Part shown: one piece after another, positions 6,707 to 7,278 of the stretch | Layout: every line of letters starts with the position of its first letter | Numbering within the stretch: the first letter of the stretch is position 1 | Origin: Bacteroidales bacterium | Lineage (GTDB): Bacteria > Bacteroidota > Bacteroidia > Bacteroidales > 4484-276 | Assembly (NCBI GenBank): GCA_029939965.1 | Contig: JAOZRY010000139.1 | Coordinates: forward strand, 1-7,278 | Direction of reading: 5' to 3' | DNA: 7,278 bases | Translations under genes and position numbers: made by a program | The notes under the pieces: generated by a model | Seen by the model: the letters and a program-made list of their open reading frames with translations, nothing else | The model's database searches: none | Told to the model about the DNA's origin: nothing

Positions 6707-6729
6707 AATTAGATTCTACTGCTAATTTT
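6705..6729 (+). terminator. Possible weak terminator hairpin after the nucleoside hydrolase
   Basis: AAAATTAG (6705-6712) and CTAATTTT (6722-6729) make a perfect 8-bp stem with a 9-nt loop, overlapping the stop codon; a wobble and one more pair can extend it. It is AT-rich and is followed by GTGG, not a T run, so termination is only suggested. Confidence 0.35.
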
Positions 6730-6744
6730 GTGGAACACAAAAAA

Positions 6745-6776
6745 ATGATTCAATGATTTAATGATTCAATGCCATA
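6745..6776. repeat. Period-8 tandem array (ATGATTCA type)
   Basis: Units ATGATTCA, ATGATTTA, ATGATTCA and a degenerate ATGCCATA follow head to tail. Read on the other strand the unit is CATTNAAT, so it shares its CATT core and 8-bp period with the array at 6863-6894, which lies in the opposite orientation. Confidence 0.65.
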
Positions 6777-6862
6777 ATGTAAACAATATCCAAAATGAAG
6801 AATAAAATATTATTATACATAAGCTATTTAATATCATAAACTTAACCATTGAGGAATATTTT

Positions 6863-6894
6863 AGCATTTAAGCATTATCGCATTTTATCATTAA
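6863..6894. repeat. Degenerate period-8 array (NGCATTNN type)
   Basis: Four 8-bp steps read AGCATTTA, AGCATTAT, CGCATTTT, ATCATTAA, each with CATT at the same phase. It is more diverged than the partner array 86 bp upstream and runs in the opposite sense, so the two could partly pair as ATG/CAT-rich arms. Confidence 0.5.
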
Positions 6895-6963
6895 AAACAA
6901 ATTTATTTAGTGTCCGTCCATAAAATACCAAATAAATTAATTGGGGGTTTGAGGTTTCCATAG

Positions 6964-6983
6964 CCCCAGGTTTTAACCTGGGG
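6964..6983. repeat. REP-like hairpin (CCCCAGGTT-TT-AACCTGGGG)
   Basis: A perfect 9-bp inverted repeat around a central TT, GC-rich in a strongly AT-rich gap, sits directly before the orphan T9SS tail. Its build (short GC palindrome outside genes) resembles REP elements mobilised by RAYT (IS200-like) transposases. Only one copy is in the window, so repetition elsewhere is not shown. There is no T tract, which speaks against a simple terminator. Confidence 0.55.
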
Positions 6984-7100
6984 ATTGAATTGAATCAACT
7001 CACATTCCGGATCGATATATCGGAACTATCGCAAGGCATTTATGTAATACAGCTAAAAACCAACAAAGGCACACTCATCAGGAAACTAATAAAGGACTAA
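6984..7100 (+). pseudogene. Orphan C-terminal T9SS sorting tail (type A-like)
   Basis: The plus frame ending with TAA at 7098 reads LNQLTFRIDISELSQGIYV, then IQLKTNKGTLIRKLIKD. This is the end of a type A T9SS C-terminal domain, whose usual pattern is xFxIDxSxLxxGIYxVxL...KLxK and which directs secreted proteins to the cell surface. The frame is open back to 6936 through the REP-like hairpin, but it has no ATG and no recognisable protein before about residue LNQL. The first half of the sorting domain and the whole cargo are missing, so it is a truncated relic, possibly cut at the hairpin. It ends 21 bp from the convergent neighbour. Confidence 0.65.
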
Positions 7101-7121
7101 TCATTTTTTTTGTAAGCTTTT

Positions 7122-7278
7122 TTATTTCATAAGCACCATCTTTCTAAAGCCGGTATATTTATCACAATGTTTCATCCTATAGAAATAAATCCCGCTCGAT
7201 ACCAGATTGCCCGAATCATCGTCACCATCCCAAATTGCCTGATGTTTACCTGCATTTAATTTCTTATCAACAAGTGTT
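7122..7278 (-). CDS. C-terminus of a secreted protein with FlgD-like Ig / T9SS-type tail (5' end off window)
   Basis: The minus frame from the window edge to the TAA at 7124-7122 gives 51 residues: LNAGKHQAIWDGDDDSGN, LVSSGIYFYRMKH, then FRKMVLMK. This is the FlgD-type Ig-like ending (GxHxxxWDGxDxxGxxVxSGxYFYR...RKMVLxK) common at the C-terminus of secreted and surface Bacteroidota proteins that use T9SS. The main part of the protein lies beyond 7278, so its function is unknown. The tail is intact and ends normally. It is convergent with the orphan tail that ends at 7100. Confidence 0.8.
   Translation of the reverse strand, partial: TLVDKKLNAGKHQAIWDGDDDSGNLVSSGIYFYRMKHCDKYTGFRKMVLMK

Larger units (their letters stand above)
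6707..6960. other. AT-rich intergenic stretch with small repeats, no supported gene
   Basis: No gene of normal size is seen. The stretch holds two period-8 arrays (6745-6776 and 6863-6894), and between them a 14-codon reading frame (6795-6839, MKNKILLYISYLIS) that looks like the start of a signal peptide. A 9-bp inverted repeat (AATTTATTT 6900-6908 / AAATAAATT 6930-6938) is also present. The 14-codon frame could be the 5' relic of a secreted-protein gene, but such a short match is weak. Confidence 0.5.

Noticed and set aside
6900..6938. Inverted repeat AATTTATTT/AAATAAATT as an insertion-sequence end
   Set aside because: The arms are pure AT in AT-rich DNA, there is no transposase, and no target-site duplication is seen.
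1..7278. CRISPR array, tRNA, rRNA or a defence cassette
   Set aside because: No regularly spaced direct repeats of CRISPR size, no cloverleaf or rRNA segments and no nuclease or defence domains were recognised on either strand.

Overview
The window looks like chromosomal DNA of a low-GC Bacteroidota bacterium. The evidence is a TonB-dependent receptor with an N-terminal carboxypeptidase-regulatory-like domain, two protein tails of the type IX secretion system (T9SS) kind, LytS/LytTR-type two-component genes, and TAnnTTTG promoter elements in place of sigma70 -10 boxes. Classical Shine-Dalgarno sequences are mostly missing. The genus cannot be read from the sequence. The style resembles marine or gut Marinilabiliales/Prolixibacteraceae, but this is only an impression.

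Layout. Positions 1-1528 (minus) hold the N-terminal 509 codons of a TonB-dependent outer-membrane receptor that runs off the left edge. A 586-bp gap follows. It contains a decayed C-terminal piece of an AAA/DUF4143-type ATPase gene (minus, about 1754-1954) and promoter-like boxes for the genes on both sides. Positions 2115-5143 (plus) hold a cluster of three genes: a PagL/acyloxyacyl-hydrolase-like outer-membrane barrel, a four-helix membrane histidine kinase of the LytS/YpdA type, and a LytTR response regulator that overlaps the kinase by 20 bp. A repeat-rich gap (5144-5550) leads to a good TTTG-N20-TAnnTTTG promoter. This promoter sits in front of the broken 5' end of a different gene (5587-5676), which is fused to an out-of-frame lipoprotein nucleoside hydrolase (to 6706). 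The last 570 bp hold two short period-8 repeat arrays in opposite orientation, a strong REP-like hairpin, an orphan T9SS sorting tail (plus, ends 7100) and, convergent with it, the C-terminus of another secreted protein with a FlgD-type Ig tail (minus, 7122-7278).

How the genes fit together. The kinase and regulator are one signalling unit. The neighbouring PagL-like barrel is a candidate target or partner because strand and spacing fit, but nothing proves it. The nucleoside hydrolase looks like a stand-alone periplasmic purine-salvage lipoprotein.

The most interesting points are these. The PagL-like protein appears to be an internal duplication, with a second barrel copy lacking the active-site residues, and its first copy has Asn where Pseudomonas PagL has the catalytic Glu. 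There are three separate gene scars in 7 kb. The nucleoside hydrolase may have acquired the promoter of a lost gene at a deletion junction. The intergenic arrays use 7- and 8-bp units. I see no clear new defence or mobile system.
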